64,000 bases of DNA from Gammaproteobacteria bacterium (GTDB taxonomy: Bacteria > Pseudomonadota > Gammaproteobacteria > Steroidobacterales > Steroidobacteraceae), in NCBI GenBank assembly GCA_028293765.1, contig JAQGOG010000097.1, positions 102,477 through 166,476 of the forward strand, given 5' to 3'. The notes beneath the pieces are model-generated. The model saw nothing but the letters and a program-made list of their open reading frames with translations. It had not been told where the DNA came from and made no database searches. Positions within the stretch are counted from its first letter, which is position 1, and each line of letters starts with the position of its first letter. Of this stretch, positions 1-8,778 are shown in pieces. Position numbers and translations under genes: made by a program.

Positions 1-2
1 CG

Positions 3-821
3 GCAAGCTATCTGCTTGTTGTTCCGCTCACAACTATCGCGCAGGAGGCGGCGCCGCGGCGGGCCCCTGAGATTTCTCAACAGAGCGTCGCACGGGAGAA
101 AAAGAACGCAGCGGAGGCTGCAGAGTGGAACAAGATCCCGGCGCCGCAGGATCCGCGCGACTTCTCGGGCGTTTGGTGGACTCGCGGTTATGACCGGACT
201 TTTCGTCCGATCACCGATCCGCGGCTGTCGCCGGCGGAAGCGGCCAGACTCTTGCCAATGACGCCGAACGAAGCCGCCAGCCGCCAGCACCACCTGGACA
301 TGGAGAAGCTCGGCACGCCGGTCGCCGACGCCCCGACCCAGTGCTTTCCGCATGGCGTGCCGAGGCTCATCGCCTCGCCCTATCCGATCCAGTTCGTCTA
401 TTCGCCGGGGATGATCACCATCCTGCACGAGGTGGCTCACAACGTCCGCTACATTCATATGGACCGCAAGCCGGCTCCCGCCGATACCCCGCGGACATTC
501 CTCGGCTATTCCGTCGGCCGCTGGGAGGGCAACACCCTCGTCGTCTTCACCGACCACTTCAACGATCGCACCCAGATCGATGAGGAGTCGCTCTCACATG
601 GTCTCAAACTGACCGTCACCGAACGGATCAGCAAATTCACAAACAAGTACGGCGGCGTCGAGCTGCGCAACCTGATCACCATCGAAGACCCTGACCATTA
701 CACGCAGCCCTGGACGGCCGAACGGCTATTTCCGTGGCGCGGCGACATCCGCCTCAGCGAATACTCGTGTGAGGAGAACAATCGCAATGCGCCGGTGAAC
801 GGCGTCACGGTGGCCAAATGA
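3..821 (+). CDS. Secreted protein of unknown function, 5' end outside window
   Basis: The reading frame is open from the first bases of the window, so the true start lies upstream; 272 residues are visible. The first visible residues look like the end of a signal peptide (a hydrophobic run ending in TTIAQEA), followed by a DFSGVWW segment typical of the start of the mature part of this exported family. Later come GYSVGRWEGNTLVV and a DPDHYTQPW motif. The next gene is a clear paralogue carrying the same blocks (GYSIARFEGSTLVI, DPDYYTAPW), and its start codon overlaps this stop by 4 bases (ATGA), so the two are translationally coupled. I do not know the function. Such proteins often lie near PQQ or DUF6152 genes, which fits the neighbourhood but does not define a role. 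Confidence 0.75.
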   Translation, partial: ASYLLVVPLTTIAQEAAPRRAPEISQQSVAREKKNAAEAAEWNKIPAPQDPRDFSGVWWTRGYDRTFRPITDPRLSPAEAARLLPMTPNEAASRQHHLDMEKLGTPVADAPTQCFPHGVPRLIASPYPIQFVYSPGMITILHEVAHNVRYIHMDRKPAPADTPRTFLGYSVGRWEGNTLVVFTDHFNDRTQIDEESLSHGLKLTVTERISKFTNKYGGVELRNLITIEDPDHYTQPWTAERLFPWRGDIRLSEYSCEENNRNAPVNGVTVAK

Positions 822-1558
822 GCAGGAAAAATCTTTTCATGACCCTATGGGCGATCGGTGGCCTGACTGCCCTGGCGGGCGTGGCGCTCCCGGGGCCGCT
901 GCCGGCTGCGGCCGCGGCGCGGGACGGAGGCGCTCCCTTGTTTGAGCAGCCCCCGACCGGCACACCGAACCTGACCGGCAAGTGGGCCATGCTCGAGGCG
1001 ATCACTCATCTCCTGACCGCCGACGGCAAGGAGCCGCCACTGAACGCCGCCGGCAAGGCCGAATACGCCAGGCGACAGGCGGCGCTGCAGGCCGGCAACA
1101 GGAAGATCGACCCGACCAGCGATTGCATCATGCAGGGCACACCGAGGCTGTTGTACGCACCCCATCCGTTCCTGATCCTGCAGACCACCCGCAGCGTGAA
1201 CTTCATCCACGAAGTGAATCACACCTTCCGGATCATCTACTGGGATGAGACCCTCCCCGACGATCCCGATCCCAACTACCTCGGCTATTCGATCGCGCGC
1301 TTCGAAGGCTCGACGCTGGTGATCGACACCAGCGGCTTCAACGACAAGACCTGGCTGGACTATTCGGGCCTGCCGCACGGCGAGAAGCTGAAGTTGCAGG
1401 AGCGTTACACGCTTTCCGGCCCCAACACGATCAATGGCGCGGCGACCCTGACCGATCCCGACTATTACACCGCGCCCTGGACCACCCGCTTCACCCTGAA
1501 CAGGCAGCCGGGCATGTCCCTCGGGGAAAACGTCTGTATGGACACCCACCAGATGTGA
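818..1558 (+). CDS. Secreted protein of unknown function, paralogue of upstream gene
   Basis: This 246-residue protein starts with a good signal peptide (about residues 1-34, hydrophobic core LWAIGGLTALAGVAL, Ala-rich cleavage region). The mature part contains a PNLTGKW block near the N-terminus, TPRLLYAPHPF, GYSIARFEGSTLVIDT and DPDYYTAPW. All but the first align with blocks in the preceding gene, so the two form a tandem duplication that has diverged. The start overlaps the upstream stop in ATGA. Its 3' end faces the DUF6152 gene with only 15 bases between the two stop codons. Function unknown; probably periplasmic. Confidence 0.8.
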   Translation: MSRKNLFMTLWAIGGLTALAGVALPGPLPAAAAARDGGAPLFEQPPTGTPNLTGKWAMLEAITHLLTADGKEPPLNAAGKAEYARRQAALQAGNRKIDPTSDCIMQGTPRLLYAPHPFLILQTTRSVNFIHEVNHTFRIIYWDETLPDDPDPNYLGYSIARFEGSTLVIDTSGFNDKTWLDYSGLPHGEKLKLQERYTLSGPNTINGAATLTDPDYYTAPWTTRFTLNRQPGMSLGENVCMDTHQM

Positions 1559-1573
1559 CCGCCGCCACCGCCT

Positions 1574-1960
1574 TCATTGCGATTCCGCACGGGGGGTCCC
1601 AACCACTTTTCCATTGATGGAGACTCTCACCAGGCTGCCACCCTTGGAACCGTCTTTCAGCGGGTGAATGATCATTTCGACATGATCCCCCACGTTCATC
1701 GAGGAGCGTTTCCAACCCTGTCGGCCCAGCCCGTTCGGGCTGCCCCCCTCGATCGACCATTCCGCGACCGCGCCGCTGGCGGGGTCCTTCACCAGCATCT
1801 GCACCCAGATATGGGGATTGGTCCACTGCACTTCCTTGATCGTGCCAACCAGGGTCCTTTCCTGCGTCTGGTCGAAAGTCGCGAACGAGTGGTGCGCCCG
1901 GACCGCGCCGGCAAATACGGCACACAGGACCACAGCGGCAACGACTACTTTTGTTTTCAT
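1574..1960 (-). CDS. DUF6152 family exported protein
   Basis: A 128-residue exported protein with a signal peptide (MKTKVVVAAVVLCAVFAGAVRA) followed at once by HHSFATFD, the hallmark start of DUF6152 mature proteins. The middle has WTNPHIWVQM and the C-terminal half VGDHVEMIIHPLKDGSKGG, both typical of the family. The start was chosen at the ATG preceded by GGAAGGA; a longer frame upstream lacks signal-peptide character. It is the last gene of a minus-strand operon, 37 bases after the DUF1552 gene. The biochemical role of DUF6152 is not established; members usually sit beside PQQ enzymes, DUF1592/1552 proteins or the small secreted family at 3-1558. Confidence 0.88.
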   Translation of the reverse strand: MKTKVVVAAVVLCAVFAGAVRAHHSFATFDQTQERTLVGTIKEVQWTNPHIWVQMLVKDPASGAVAEWSIEGGSPNGLGRQGWKRSSMNVGDHVEMIIHPLKDGSKGGSLVRVSINGKVVGTPRAESQ

Positions 1961-1997
1961 GTCATTCCTTCCGTTTCGTAGGCGAACAGGTTGGGCC

Positions 1998-3341
1998 TCA
2001 GATCCCAGCGAGCCGACCCGTGCTGTCACCGAACGCATCGGTGCGCACGTCGAACATGTCGAGGATGCTGAGCAGGAGATTGCCCGTGGGCACCGTGCGG
2101 CTTGCGTAGGCCAGATACCGGTCTCCTCGCAACTTTCCCGACGCGCCACCCACGAGGATATGCGGCACGTCGTAGTGCAGATGTTGGTTGGAGTTCCCCA
2201 TGTTGGACCCATACAGAAGCAGCGAGTGGTCCAGAAGTGTGCCGTCACCCTCGGTGAGACCAGAGAGTTTCTTCAGCAAATAGCCCAGCATCTGCACGTG
2301 GTAACGATTCAGGCGCGCGAATTGGGCAATGCGGCCGGGATCCTCCGCATGATGTGAGCCGCCGTGGAAACTGATATCCGTGCCGCTCTCCGGGTACACG
2401 CGGCCGGTGAGATCGCGGGCGTAGAGGACGGTGGCGACGCGAGTGATATCGGCCTGGAAAGCCAGAGCCAGCAGATCGAACTGGATCTGGATGTGCTCAT
2501 GGAACGACTCCGGCACGCCGTACGGCGCGGCGAAATTCGGTACCTCGGTGGAAGCCTTCGCGGCAATCGTCATACGGCGTTCGATCTCGCGCACGTCCTC
2601 CGTATATTGCTCGAGACGTACACGATCTACATGCGACACCTGTGGCATCAGGTCGCTCAGGCTGTCGGTCACGGAGTCGAGTATGCTGGACTGGCGCTCA
2701 CGGCGTGCACGACGCAGCTCCGGCGAGCTCCCGTCGCCGAACATGCGCTCGAACACGACCTGCGGGTTGATCTCCATCGGCAACGGCCGCGTGGGCGACT
2801 GCCAGGACACGGTGTTGGTATAAACGCAGCTGTAACCCTCGCCACAGTTGGTGGAGTTCGCGCCCGGATCCTCGAGTCCGAGCTGCAACGACGGCAGCAA
2901 GGTGTTCTTACCGATCTGGCGCGCGATGACCTGGTCGATCGTCGTGCCGGCCTCTATATCGGCGCCGGTTGTCTTCCTCGGCTTGACGGCGCTCAGGTAG
3001 GCTGCCGCCACGAAGTGATCGGCGCCAGTGACGCCGGGCGGGTTTTCGGACGACTGTGACCACAAGCCGCTGGTCAGCACCACGTGTTTGCGAAACGGCT
3101 CCAGCGGCTGGTACACGAACGGGAACTCGAACCCCGGTGTGCTCTTTTCCGGGATCCAGTGCCCCGGTGCGACACCGTGCGGCACGAACGCACCGAGGAA
3201 GCGCGTCGGCACGATCTGCTGGGCATAGGCGCGACCGCCGATCGCGGGCAGCATGGACTCGAGGAACGGCAGCGCGAGCGTCGTTCCCAAGCCGCGCAGG
3301 AAAGTTCGCCGCGCGAGTCTTCGGTTGGTCACGAACACCAT
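1998..3341 (-). CDS. DUF1552 domain-containing protein, Tat-exported
   Basis: A 447-residue protein with a twin-arginine signal (RRTFLRG near residues 11-17, then a hydrophobic stretch TTLALPFLESMLPA). The body matches the DUF1552 family: FVPHGVAPGHW near the N-terminus, a GADHF block, SFHGGSHH in the middle and LLYGSNMGNSNQH near the C-terminus. DUF1552 proteins are sulfatase/alkaline-phosphatase-like in general architecture, but no substrate is established. It starts 2 bases after the DUF1592 gene ends, so co-transcription is near certain. The DUF1592-DUF1552 pair is widespread as a unit, which suggests they work together in the periplasm. Confidence 0.92.
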   Translation of the reverse strand: MVFVTNRRLARRTFLRGLGTTLALPFLESMLPAIGGRAYAQQIVPTRFLGAFVPHGVAPGHWIPEKSTPGFEFPFVYQPLEPFRKHVVLTSGLWSQSSENPPGVTGADHFVAAAYLSAVKPRKTTGADIEAGTTIDQVIARQIGKNTLLPSLQLGLEDPGANSTNCGEGYSCVYTNTVSWQSPTRPLPMEINPQVVFERMFGDGSSPELRRARRERQSSILDSVTDSLSDLMPQVSHVDRVRLEQYTEDVREIERRMTIAAKASTEVPNFAAPYGVPESFHEHIQIQFDLLALAFQADITRVATVLYARDLTGRVYPESGTDISFHGGSHHAEDPGRIAQFARLNRYHVQMLGYLLKKLSGLTEGDGTLLDHSLLLYGSNMGNSNQHLHYDVPHILVGGASGKLRGDRYLAYASRTVPTGNLLLSILDMFDVRTDAFGDSTGRLAGI

Positions 3342-3343
3342 GC

Positions 3344-5869
3344 TTACTCTCCTCCAGCCGGGTGAGGGGACGGGGAAACTGCGGCGGTACCCGGCTTGGC
3401 AGGCACGTCGGCGACAGTCCCTGTTTCACCTGCGGGAGCCACGTTCATGCAGAAGTTGTCACTCAGTGCAATCGCCTCGATGAGGCTCTTCAACCGGTAA
3501 CCGTCACTCGCCGTCGTGTGCAGAATGTTGCGTACCGCCGGCATGTCGTTGTACCCCACTCCCCGTCCCAACGCATACGTCATCAGGTTCTGAGTGACGT
3601 TGCGCAGGTACTGATCCTGGTGCTTCAACAGGAAAGTGCGCACTCCAGCAGGCCCGTCCACGGGCGTGCCGTCATACATTACCCCGTGGGCATCGATCGG
3701 GTTGCCGTCATCCGCCGTGCGCGCCCGGCCTATAGCGTCGAACGGCTCGAGCGCGAAGCCGATCGGATCCATGAGCTTGTGGCAGCCCTGGCACGCTGGA
3801 TTACTGCGATGCTCCTCCATCTGCTCGCGCATCGACGGCAGCTTCGTATTGCCCGCTGCATCGGCCGACTTGGCCGGGAGGGCGGGCACGTTCGCCGGGG
3901 GATCCGGAGCAGGCACGCCAATGATGTTCCTCAGCACCCAGTTGCCGCGAATCACCGGCGACGTGCGTCCGGGCTGCGACGAGACGGTCAGGATGGCCCC
4001 CTTGCCGAGCAGACCCCAGCGCGCACTCTGGCTAGCGCCGAGCTTGACGCGGCGGAAGTCGCTTCCGCGGATTCCCGGGATGCCGTAGAAGCGGGCGAGA
4101 CGCTCGTTGACGAAGGTGTAGTCCGCGGTCAGCAGCTCGAGAACGCTGCGATCCTCTTCGAGGAGGCTGTTGAACAGCAACTCGACTTCGCGCCGGAACG
4201 CTTGCCGCAGGTTGTCATCAAAATCCGGAAACTGATCCACCACGGGCGCGTGCGTCGCGAGGTTCCGCAGGCCGAGCCATTGGCCGGCAAAGTTCTTCGT
4301 CACGGCGGAGGCGCGCGGATCCGCGAGCATGCGGCGGACTTGTTGTCGCAACACCGGCGCCTTGCCTAGCTGACCGGTCTGTGCCAACTGCAGCAGCGTG
4401 TCGTCCGGAATGCTGCTCCATAAGAAGAACGAGAGTCGGGACGCCAGATCGAGATCCCCGATGCGGTACGAGGCGCCGGGCGCGAGACTCGCAGGCGTGG
4501 ACTCAACGCGGTAGACAAACTTAGGATCCGCCAACACCCTGTGCACGATGGCCTCGATGCCGTCATCGAACGAACCATCGCCTCGACCGAGCGCATAGAA
4601 CTGCATCAACGTGTCGACGTTTTTCGCGGTCGCGTAGCCTCGATAGGCGCGCCGCGCGAGCGTCGAGGCGATCTCACGAGCACAAGGCTCTTCCTCGCTC
4701 GCCCGAGCGGGGTGACAGGTCAAGATCCGCGCGCGGCTGAACGATTGGGTCGCCACTGTAGACCGAGCAGGCCCGTCGACTCGGACACTGCCGATGTGGG
4801 GATAGAACGTGAAGCCGGGCAGTCCTCCGGTTTCGATGGTGCTGCGATCGAACGCCCGGTTGAGATCGAGGCCGGGAGCATAGTTGGTGGCGAGGAAGGT
4901 GACCCCAACGCGATGCAGACCCGCCTTCACCGAGTGCTTCACGTCGATCGTCCGCAATTGACCGGCACCCTCGTCATCGAATTTGCGATTGACTCTGAGG
5001 GCTTCATCCCAATCGATCCGGGTGATGGGCTCGCCATCGATATAGACCAGCAACTGCTCACCGCGGATCTCGCCGAAGGGCCGGAAATTGCCCATGTTGC
5101 CGAGATTCACGGAAAATATTTTCAGGGTGTACTCGCCGTCCGCCGGGAACGTGTGGTCGATTTCCAGCCCGCCCCGAGTGCCGAAAGGAAGCCCCTCTAC
5201 GTGGTAGTTCTGGGTCGTATCCTCGGCGACGCGATAAGTTACCTGCGTGGGTGTAGTGGCCGTTCCCATCGCAATACGGCTGATGCGCGCCGCGGCCGAA
5301 AGGTACGCGTCCAACAGTGCTGGCGACAGCGTCAGAGCCCCGGCCTGGTTGTCGAATCCCCGGCTTGCATCATCGGACGGCAGGAACTGCGTGGAGTCGA
5401 TGCCGACGGCGAGCAGGTCGCGCACGGCGTTCGCGTATTCGGAGCGGTTCAGACGATGGAGTTTCGGTTCGCGCAGATCGGGTGTCGCGTGGCTATCGAC
5501 CTCGCTTTCCAGTGATGTAGCAAAGGCCTGCACCGTGGCGAGATCGGGCCGCGGCTTCCCGGCTGGGGGCATCATCCCCGCCCGCAATTTCTTCAGCATT
5601 CGCTCAGCGACCGCGGCGCTCTCGTGAGCGCTGCCCGGATCGAACACCTCGAATTCCACACCGCCCGCGTAGTCGCTGTAGTTATGGCAGTCCATGCAAT
5701 ACTTATCGATCAACTGGCGCTGCGCGGCTACCGGCAGTGTTTCCGCGCCGACAACCACGGTTGCGGACAACAATGCGCCGATGGCGAGACACAGCGGGGC
5801 GAGCGTCGACGCTGATGCTGACCGCCGCGACCTGTAAATCTCCTCCCTGAGAAGGGCCATCACTTGCAT
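3344..5869 (-). CDS. DUF1592 multidomain cytochrome-type protein (DUF1587/1592/1588/1585)
   Basis: An 841-residue exported protein. After a signal peptide it carries a CMDCH haem-binding motif (CxxCH, about residue 58) in a YCMDCHNY context typical of the N-terminal cytochrome-like part, then the DUF1587, DUF1595 and DUF1592 regions, and a second CxxCH (CQGCH) in a CQGCHKLMDPIGF block typical of DUF1588, ending with DUF1585. It therefore probably binds two c-type haems in the periplasm. Two starts are possible: the ATG at 5869 or one three codons later at 5860, which would share bases with the stop of the upstream ankyrin gene. Redox partner and substrate are unknown. Confidence 0.92.
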   Translation of the reverse strand: MQVMALLREEIYRSRRSASASTLAPLCLAIGALLSATVVVGAETLPVAAQRQLIDKYCMDCHNYSDYAGGVEFEVFDPGSAHESAAVAERMLKKLRAGMMPPAGKPRPDLATVQAFATSLESEVDSHATPDLREPKLHRLNRSEYANAVRDLLAVGIDSTQFLPSDDASRGFDNQAGALTLSPALLDAYLSAAARISRIAMGTATTPTQVTYRVAEDTTQNYHVEGLPFGTRGGLEIDHTFPADGEYTLKIFSVNLGNMGNFRPFGEIRGEQLLVYIDGEPITRIDWDEALRVNRKFDDEGAGQLRTIDVKHSVKAGLHRVGVTFLATNYAPGLDLNRAFDRSTIETGGLPGFTFYPHIGSVRVDGPARSTVATQSFSRARILTCHPARASEEEPCAREIASTLARRAYRGYATAKNVDTLMQFYALGRGDGSFDDGIEAIVHRVLADPKFVYRVESTPASLAPGASYRIGDLDLASRLSFFLWSSIPDDTLLQLAQTGQLGKAPVLRQQVRRMLADPRASAVTKNFAGQWLGLRNLATHAPVVDQFPDFDDNLRQAFRREVELLFNSLLEEDRSVLELLTADYTFVNERLARFYGIPGIRGSDFRRVKLGASQSARWGLLGKGAILTVSSQPGRTSPVIRGNWVLRNIIGVPAPDPPANVPALPAKSADAAGNTKLPSMREQMEEHRSNPACQGCHKLMDPIGFALEPFDAIGRARTADDGNPIDAHGVMYDGTPVDGPAGVRTFLLKHQDQYLRNVTQNLMTYALGRGVGYNDMPAVRNILHTTASDGYRLKSLIEAIALSDNFCMNVAPAGETGTVADVPAKPGTAAVSPSPHPAGGE

Positions 5870-7635
5870 AGATCCGTGACGCAGATCGAGGCCAGCGTGC
5901 GTCCCTCAGCGGGCATTGGCAGTCCGCGCTCCTTCATCAGCCGGCGCAGTAGCGCGGCGGTTGCTGGATGGGGAACTGCTGACTGCACGCCCACACGCAC
6001 TAGACCGTCGGCATAGTCGATTGCCTGCCATGACACGCCGGCCAGCACGTGAATACTGTCCCGGCTGCCAATGTCGCGGGTCGCGAGATTGGCTCCGTGT
6101 TGCACGAGCAGTTCGATCACGTCGTTGCGTCCCTTGTGAGCGGCTCCCATTAGGGCGGTCCGCTCATCCAGTGTGTCCTGCGCATTGACGTCGGCACCCA
6201 GATCAAGCAGCAGCTTGACCGTGTCATAGGTGGCCTGCGCAGACCATTCGTAAGTGACCCCCTCCACCCAACCGATGCCGCTGGCCACCATGAGTGGCGT
6301 CACGTTGTAGTCAGTCGCAATCGACGGGTCCGCGCCATGCTCAAGCAGTAAGTTCAGCAGCACGAGATCGCCGGACTGCGCAGCGCGCAGAAATGGCGTT
6401 GCGCCCTCCTCGTTGAGCCATTGATGTGTGAAGACGGTTCGCGTTTCAGTGCTGGACCGCATGCGCAGATTCGGTTTGGCGCCGACGGCGAGAAGCCGCT
6501 TGATAAACTCCAGATGGTCCATATCCGGCTTGCGCGTAGGGTAGTCACCACCTTCGATATTCCGGTTGTCCGTTGCGATGTACAGCGGACTCCAGCCACC
6601 CTCGTTGGCAATGTTCGGATCAGCACCGTGCTCGAGGAGATAGAGGCCGAGGCGATAGGAACGGTTTTGCGTAGCGACCAGCAGCGCTGTCCAGCCGTAC
6701 TCGCTGGTCTGGTTCACGGCAGCTCCAGCCCCGAGGAGCGCCTTCACGGTCTCGAGGTCTCCTTCGCGCGCCGCGAACAGTAGAGCCGTCAGGCCACCCC
6801 ATTGCTTGTCGTCGTGCTTCGAGCGCTCGGCGGTAGTGGGAAATTTCGCGATCGCCGTCTTGGCCGCTGAAATCTCCGCCTCGAGTCGACGGCGCGCGAC
6901 AGCGCGCGCTTCGTCGTCGTTCTGCGTGCCAGGGTTTATCTTCGCGCCCGGAGCGTTCTCGTCGACAGTTGTGCCACCCTGCCCAACGCCGAGAATAAAC
7001 TCCCTAATACGATCACGGCTCGAGTCAGCGAGATAGGGCGCACGCCCGGGTTTGGTCGTCGCGGAGCGAGCGCCGACAGCGGCGCCTTTTGAGACCAGGA
7101 AGTGCACGGCTTCCGAATTGGAGTTCGCCGCCGCCCACATCAAAGCCGTCGTGCCGCGAAGCTGCTCGCGCGCCTCGATTTTTGCTCCGCGTGAAAGCAA
7201 GAGCTTCAGGACGGGCACGCTGCCGGTCCTCGCGGCCATCATCAATGGGGTTTCGCCGTGGCTCAGGGTCTGATTGGCAGCAGCGCCGGCGTTCAGCAGC
7301 AGCCGGACCAGATCTGCATTGCCCGACTCACACGCCAGCGCCAGTGGCGTCATCCCGGTGCCGGTGCGCACTCCGGGATCGGCCCCCGCCCTGAGCAGCG
7401 CCGCCGCCGCGCGGCCGTTCCCGTGATAAGCAGCCCAGTGTAGAGCTGTACTCCCGTCTGCCTGAGCGGCGTTCACGTCCGCCCTGGCGGCGATCAGGTG
7501 CTCCAGCCCCCTTTCGTCCCGTCGCATGACGGCATCTGCCACATCGCTGCCTGCCGCAGCGTTACTGCAGATCATGCCCACCAGGACGAGCAGCGACAGC
7601 TTCGTCCTGTGGCGGACCTCACTCACCCTGGCCAT
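5860..7635 (-). CDS. Exported ankyrin-repeat protein
   Basis: A 591-residue protein from the chosen ATG at 7635. The open frame continues 67 codons further upstream, but the chosen start gives a proper signal peptide (MARVSEVRHRTKLSLLVLVG...AAAGS). The rest is a series of ankyrin repeats, for example DGSTALHWAAYHGNGRAAAA, GMTPLALACESGNADLVRLL and ERTALMGAAHKGRNDVIELL. There are about ten, interrupted by a charged linker around residues 245-290 rich in K/E/A. The extreme C-terminus has two Cys (ICVTDLC). It is the first gene of the operon with the DUF1592, DUF1552 and DUF6152 genes, and its stop codon overlaps the next start. Ankyrin repeats suggest a periplasmic scaffold or inhibitor for the partner proteins; that is inference. 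Confidence 0.9.
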   Translation of the reverse strand: MARVSEVRHRTKLSLLVLVGMICSNAAAGSDVADAVMRRDERGLEHLIAARADVNAAQADGSTALHWAAYHGNGRAAAALLRAGADPGVRTGTGMTPLALACESGNADLVRLLLNAGAAANQTLSHGETPLMMAARTGSVPVLKLLLSRGAKIEAREQLRGTTALMWAAANSNSEAVHFLVSKGAAVGARSATTKPGRAPYLADSSRDRIREFILGVGQGGTTVDENAPGAKINPGTQNDDEARAVARRRLEAEISAAKTAIAKFPTTAERSKHDDKQWGGLTALLFAAREGDLETVKALLGAGAAVNQTSEYGWTALLVATQNRSYRLGLYLLEHGADPNIANEGGWSPLYIATDNRNIEGGDYPTRKPDMDHLEFIKRLLAVGAKPNLRMRSSTETRTVFTHQWLNEEGATPFLRAAQSGDLVLLNLLLEHGADPSIATDYNVTPLMVASGIGWVEGVTYEWSAQATYDTVKLLLDLGADVNAQDTLDERTALMGAAHKGRNDVIELLVQHGANLATRDIGSRDSIHVLAGVSWQAIDYADGLVRVGVQSAVPHPATAALLRRLMKERGLPMPAEGRTLASICVTDLCK

Positions 7636-7984
7636 CGATCGTTGTCCCCTGGCGGGCCCCCAAACAGGCCCATTCCACACCGATCTGCCGCGCCGGAGCG
7701 CGGTTGTTTGTCCGACCGAGGCGGTCGGGTGGCTCGTTACCGTCACTGGCGGCGCAAATGCCCCGCTCGGGCCGGCGGGCCCCATCCGTGCCCTCCAATT
7801 CATCGTAGCTCGGTCTTGCGATGGGTTAAAGGCCAACGTTGCAGCCGTCCGACAGGTGAATTTGCCTGATACAGGAGCCTTGCCAACTCCATTAGCGACA
7901 CACTGTTATGCGGTCGTTGGTGCCGCAACTGTGAAGAAATCCAAAGTGCAGCGCGGCGCCCTGCTCTGCCGCCGGAATCGTTCC
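7636..7984. other. Intergenic region, probable operon promoter
   Basis: These 349 bases lie between the start of the ankyrin gene and the stop of the glutathione peroxidase gene, both on the minus strand. The frame of the ankyrin gene stays open for the first 201 bases but looks non-coding (Arg/Pro/Gly-rich). I see no other gene or strong hairpin; the promoter of the four-gene operon is expected here. Confidence 0.4.
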
Positions 7985-8464
7985 TTACAGTGCGTCTGAG
8001 ATGTCCTGCAAAAGCCCACTATCCTGCGGCTTGGTCGCAGGCGGGTAGCGCTTGAGCACGCGGCCGTCGCGCCCGATCAGGAACTTCTCGAAATTCCAGG
8101 TGATGTCGCCGGCGATTCCCGTGGCCGGTGCGGTCAGGAAGCCGTAGACCGGGTGGCGGTCCGCTCCGTTCACGTCGACCTTCACGCTCATCGGGAAGCT
8201 CACGTCGTACTTCGCCTGGCAGAACTGCACGATGTCCGACTCGCTGCCGGGCTCCTGCGCTCCGAACTGATTGCAGGGGAACGCCACGACGGAGAAGTCG
8301 TGCTCACGCAACTCACGATGCAATTGTTCGAGGCCGGAATACTGCGGCGTCAACCCGCACTGGCTCGCCACGTTCACTGCAAGCACGACCTTGCCCCGCA
8401 GGCCGCCGAGGAGGTCGGGCAGCCCGTCGATGCTCCGAACAGCGATGTCGTAAAAGCCGGCCAT
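7985..8464 (-). CDS. Glutathione peroxidase (Cys-type, thioredoxin-fold)
   Basis: A 159-residue cytoplasmic protein of normal family length. It shows the three GPx signatures: NVASQCGLT with the peroxidatic Cys at about residue 36, FPCNQFG with a second Cys, and WNFEKFLI with the catalytic Trp and Asn. The active residue is Cys, not selenocysteine. Enzymes of this bacterial type reduce H2O2 or organic hydroperoxides and usually use thioredoxin rather than glutathione; that is family knowledge. There is no signal peptide. It is divergent from the SDR gene at 8779. Confidence 0.95.
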   Translation of the reverse strand: MAGFYDIAVRSIDGLPDLLGGLRGKVVLAVNVASQCGLTPQYSGLEQLHRELREHDFSVVAFPCNQFGAQEPGSESDIVQFCQAKYDVSFPMSVKVDVNGADRHPVYGFLTAPATGIAGDITWNFEKFLIGRDGRVLKRYPPATKPQDSGLLQDISDAL

Positions 8465-8778
8465 AGGCTTGCTCCGTGTTCCATCAAACAGGCCAGCAGC
8501 GTGGATGATCCGGGCCTGAACGTCAAAAAAAGGGTAAGCAATGCGCGGGCCTCAGGCGCTCCGGCTCGAGGGAAGTACGCGCTCAGGGGGACGTCAAAGC
8601 GCGCCAAGCCTCACTCGTCAAATGACTTTTTCCGCCGCCCACCTGTGCCCGCTGCGACTCCCAGTACGGACGTTGAGGCATACTCCGCCTCGGTAAGGCG
8701 CCCGCAACACGGTGCCGCAGGCGCGGCACGGCCTTTGGACGAGTCAACACTCTGAAGCCCAAACACCGAGAGCCACGT
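8465..8778. other. Divergent intergenic region between GPx and SDR genes
   Basis: This 314-base gap between divergent starts should hold both promoters. I saw no convincing small gene, hairpin terminator or operator palindrome. A T-run (ACTTTTTCC near 8626) is the only low-complexity spot. Confidence 0.35.

Noticed and set aside
7633..7836. N-terminal extension of the ankyrin protein upstream of 7635
   Set aside because: The extension is Pro/Arg/Thr-rich without signal features, while the internal ATG begins a good signal peptide.
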